From NCBI GenBank assembly GCA_026988445.1, contig JALSLF010000556.1, forward strand, positions 1 to 7,652: a DNA stretch of 7,652 bases. The letters are read 5' to 3'. The translations under genes were made by a program, and so were the position numbers. The DNA comes from Bacteroidales bacterium. Lineage in GTDB: Bacteria > Bacteroidota > Bacteroidia > Bacteroidales > NBLH01. Positions 6,498 through 7,652 of the stretch are shown here, piece by piece (positions within the stretch are counted from its first letter, which is position 1; every line of letters begins with the position of its first letter). Below the pieces are notes generated by a model. The model was given only the letters and a program-made list of their open reading frames with translations, made no database searches and was not told the origin of the DNA.

Positions 6498-6532
6498 AAT
6501 TACCAAATGCAAACAATAAATTCTATTGAAAA

Positions 6533-7652
6533 ATGAAGAAATTTTTTAAATGGTTTTTTATCATAATATTACTATTTGCCGCTGCCGGAGGTGGATATTA
6601 TATATACAACAATTATTTTGCAAAACACGAGATACGTAACGATTTTAGTGCAATACCTAATGATCCGGTGTTTATAATTGAAAGTAAAAATCTATCGAAA
6701 GGCTGGACAGCCGTCTCCGAAAGCAAAATTTGGCAATATCTTTTAAAAAATCCTTATTTTGCTGATATAAATGAGTATGCAGACTTGATGGATAAGTTTT
6801 TGGCAAATAATAAAGCCATGGATTTACTTTTAAGTAATCGCAGTATGCTTATTTCTGCACACATGATTTCGGGCATCGATTACGATTTTTTATTTGTTAT
6901 TGATTTACAATCAACCAAAGCCATTTCTAAAACTTTTGATGATGCTTTAAATCTTATTGAAGGTTTCCATATTAAAAAAAGAAAATACCATAATGTTGAA
7001 ATAATTGAATTTATTGATGATGAAGATGTAAGTAATACCGTTTATTTTTACACTTTGGATAATTTATTGGTAGGCTCTTATACGGCAAGTTTAGTTGAAA
7101 AATCAATTGACCAAAAAGACAGTAAATATTGGGAAAATAATCAAATTTTAATTGATGTAAGTGATAATTTGAGTTCAAGAAAGCTGTTGAAATTATATTT
7201 TAATTATAAAGAATTGCCGCGTTTTATGAATGTGTATATGCAAGGTACAGATGAATATACCAAAGCACTTGCCGAAGCCTTAAAATTTTCATTATTTCAT
7301 ATTAATTTAGAGGATGAACAGCTTAGTTTTTACGGATATACCGTTCCTGACTCAATACCTTCTTATATTAGTGCACTAACTGATGTTAAGCCGGGAAAAA
7401 TGCGTGCTTTCAATATTCTGTCTGACCAAACAGCAATGTATCTTTCAATCGGGTTTAAAAGTTACAATATGTTTTATTTAAGCTTGATGGACCAATACGC
7501 ACGTGAAAATCCCGAAGCCTTGAAAGAGTATGAAAAAAATGTAGCACGTCTTGAAAAATATTTGGGGATAAACCTTAAAGAAGATTTTTACAGTTGGATT
7601 GGCGAAGAAATTACTTTCATAAAACTACGCCCTCAGAAGAATACTCGTGCTG
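6533..7652 (+). CDS. Membrane-anchored protein resembling DUF3352, 3'-truncated by window edge
   Basis: The frame is open from ATG 6533 to the window end (373 codons plus one base); the stop lies beyond it. Residues 1-30 (MKKFFKWFFIIILLFAAAGG and on) give a basic start and one hydrophobic segment, hence a signal anchor or uncleaved membrane helix with the rest outside the cytoplasm; there is no lipobox Cys. The following SAIPNDPVFIIESKNLSKGW and SKIWQYLLKNPYF are what I associate from memory with Bacteroidota DUF3352 proteins, which begin with a small helix and a statement-like IPxDxxFxxE segment. No catalytic motif is visible. The later part has alternating strand-like and helical stretches, for example a charged helix ENPEALKEYEKNVARLEKYL near 325-344. 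The function is unknown. It is transcribed divergently from the protease operon, with its own promoter. Coding status is secure; the family name is moderate. Confidence 0.85.
   Translation, partial: MKKFFKWFFIIILLFAAAGGGYYIYNNYFAKHEIRNDFSAIPNDPVFIIESKNLSKGWTAVSESKIWQYLLKNPYFADINEYADLMDKFLANNKAMDLLLSNRSMLISAHMISGIDYDFLFVIDLQSTKAISKTFDDALNLIEGFHIKKRKYHNVEIIEFIDDEDVSNTVYFYTLDNLLVGSYTASLVEKSIDQKDSKYWENNQILIDVSDNLSSRKLLKLYFNYKELPRFMNVYMQGTDEYTKALAEALKFSLFHINLEDEQLSFYGYTVPDSIPSYISALTDVKPGKMRAFNILSDQTAMYLSIGFKSYNMFYLSLMDQYARENPEALKEYEKNVARLEKYLGINLKEDFYSWIGEEITFIKLRPQKNTRA

Overview
The window is AT-rich and looks like a chromosomal segment from the phylum Bacteroidota, probably a Bacteroidales- or Flavobacteriia-like organism. 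Three things point that way: the style of the Rel protein (RDW instead of KDY before the PKPNGY motif), two promoters with the TAnnTTTG -7 box typical of the phylum, and no clear purine-rich Shine-Dalgarno sequences before the starts. This placement rests on sequence character, not on a database search.

Layout. Positions 1-1779 (+) hold the 3' four fifths of a long RelA/SpoT-type (p)ppGpp synthetase/hydrolase gene. After a 150-bp gap with a possible ECF-sigma-type promoter comes a serpin-like protein with an N-terminal membrane-export segment (1930-2997, +), which lacks the serpin hinge and a conserved central block. It converges on a minus-strand group. The 473-bp convergent gap (2998-3470) has no gene but is full of palindromes: a long stem-loop with a T-tract, three related 25-27-nt palindromic units, and an imperfect palindrome of about 170 bp whose centre looks like a bidirectional terminator. 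The minus strand then carries, in transcription order, an Ste24-like M48 membrane protease (6398-5169), a small single-pass membrane protein (5157-4798) and cinA (4718-3471). A 134-bp divergent promoter region separates these from a plus-strand gene (6533 to the window end) for a membrane-anchored protein resembling DUF3352, cut off by the window edge.

How the genes relate. Rel (stringent response), the M48 protease (membrane protein quality control or processing) and CinA (pyridine nucleotide salvage) are housekeeping-type genes. Nothing ties them into one pathway. The protease and the small membrane protein are 11 bp apart and very likely co-transcribed; cinA, 79 bp further on, may be the third gene of that operon.

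I found no convincing new multi-gene system. The most unusual items are the palindrome cluster in the convergent gap, the structurally reduced serpin, and a His in place of the usual Asn in the Rel hydrolase motif.
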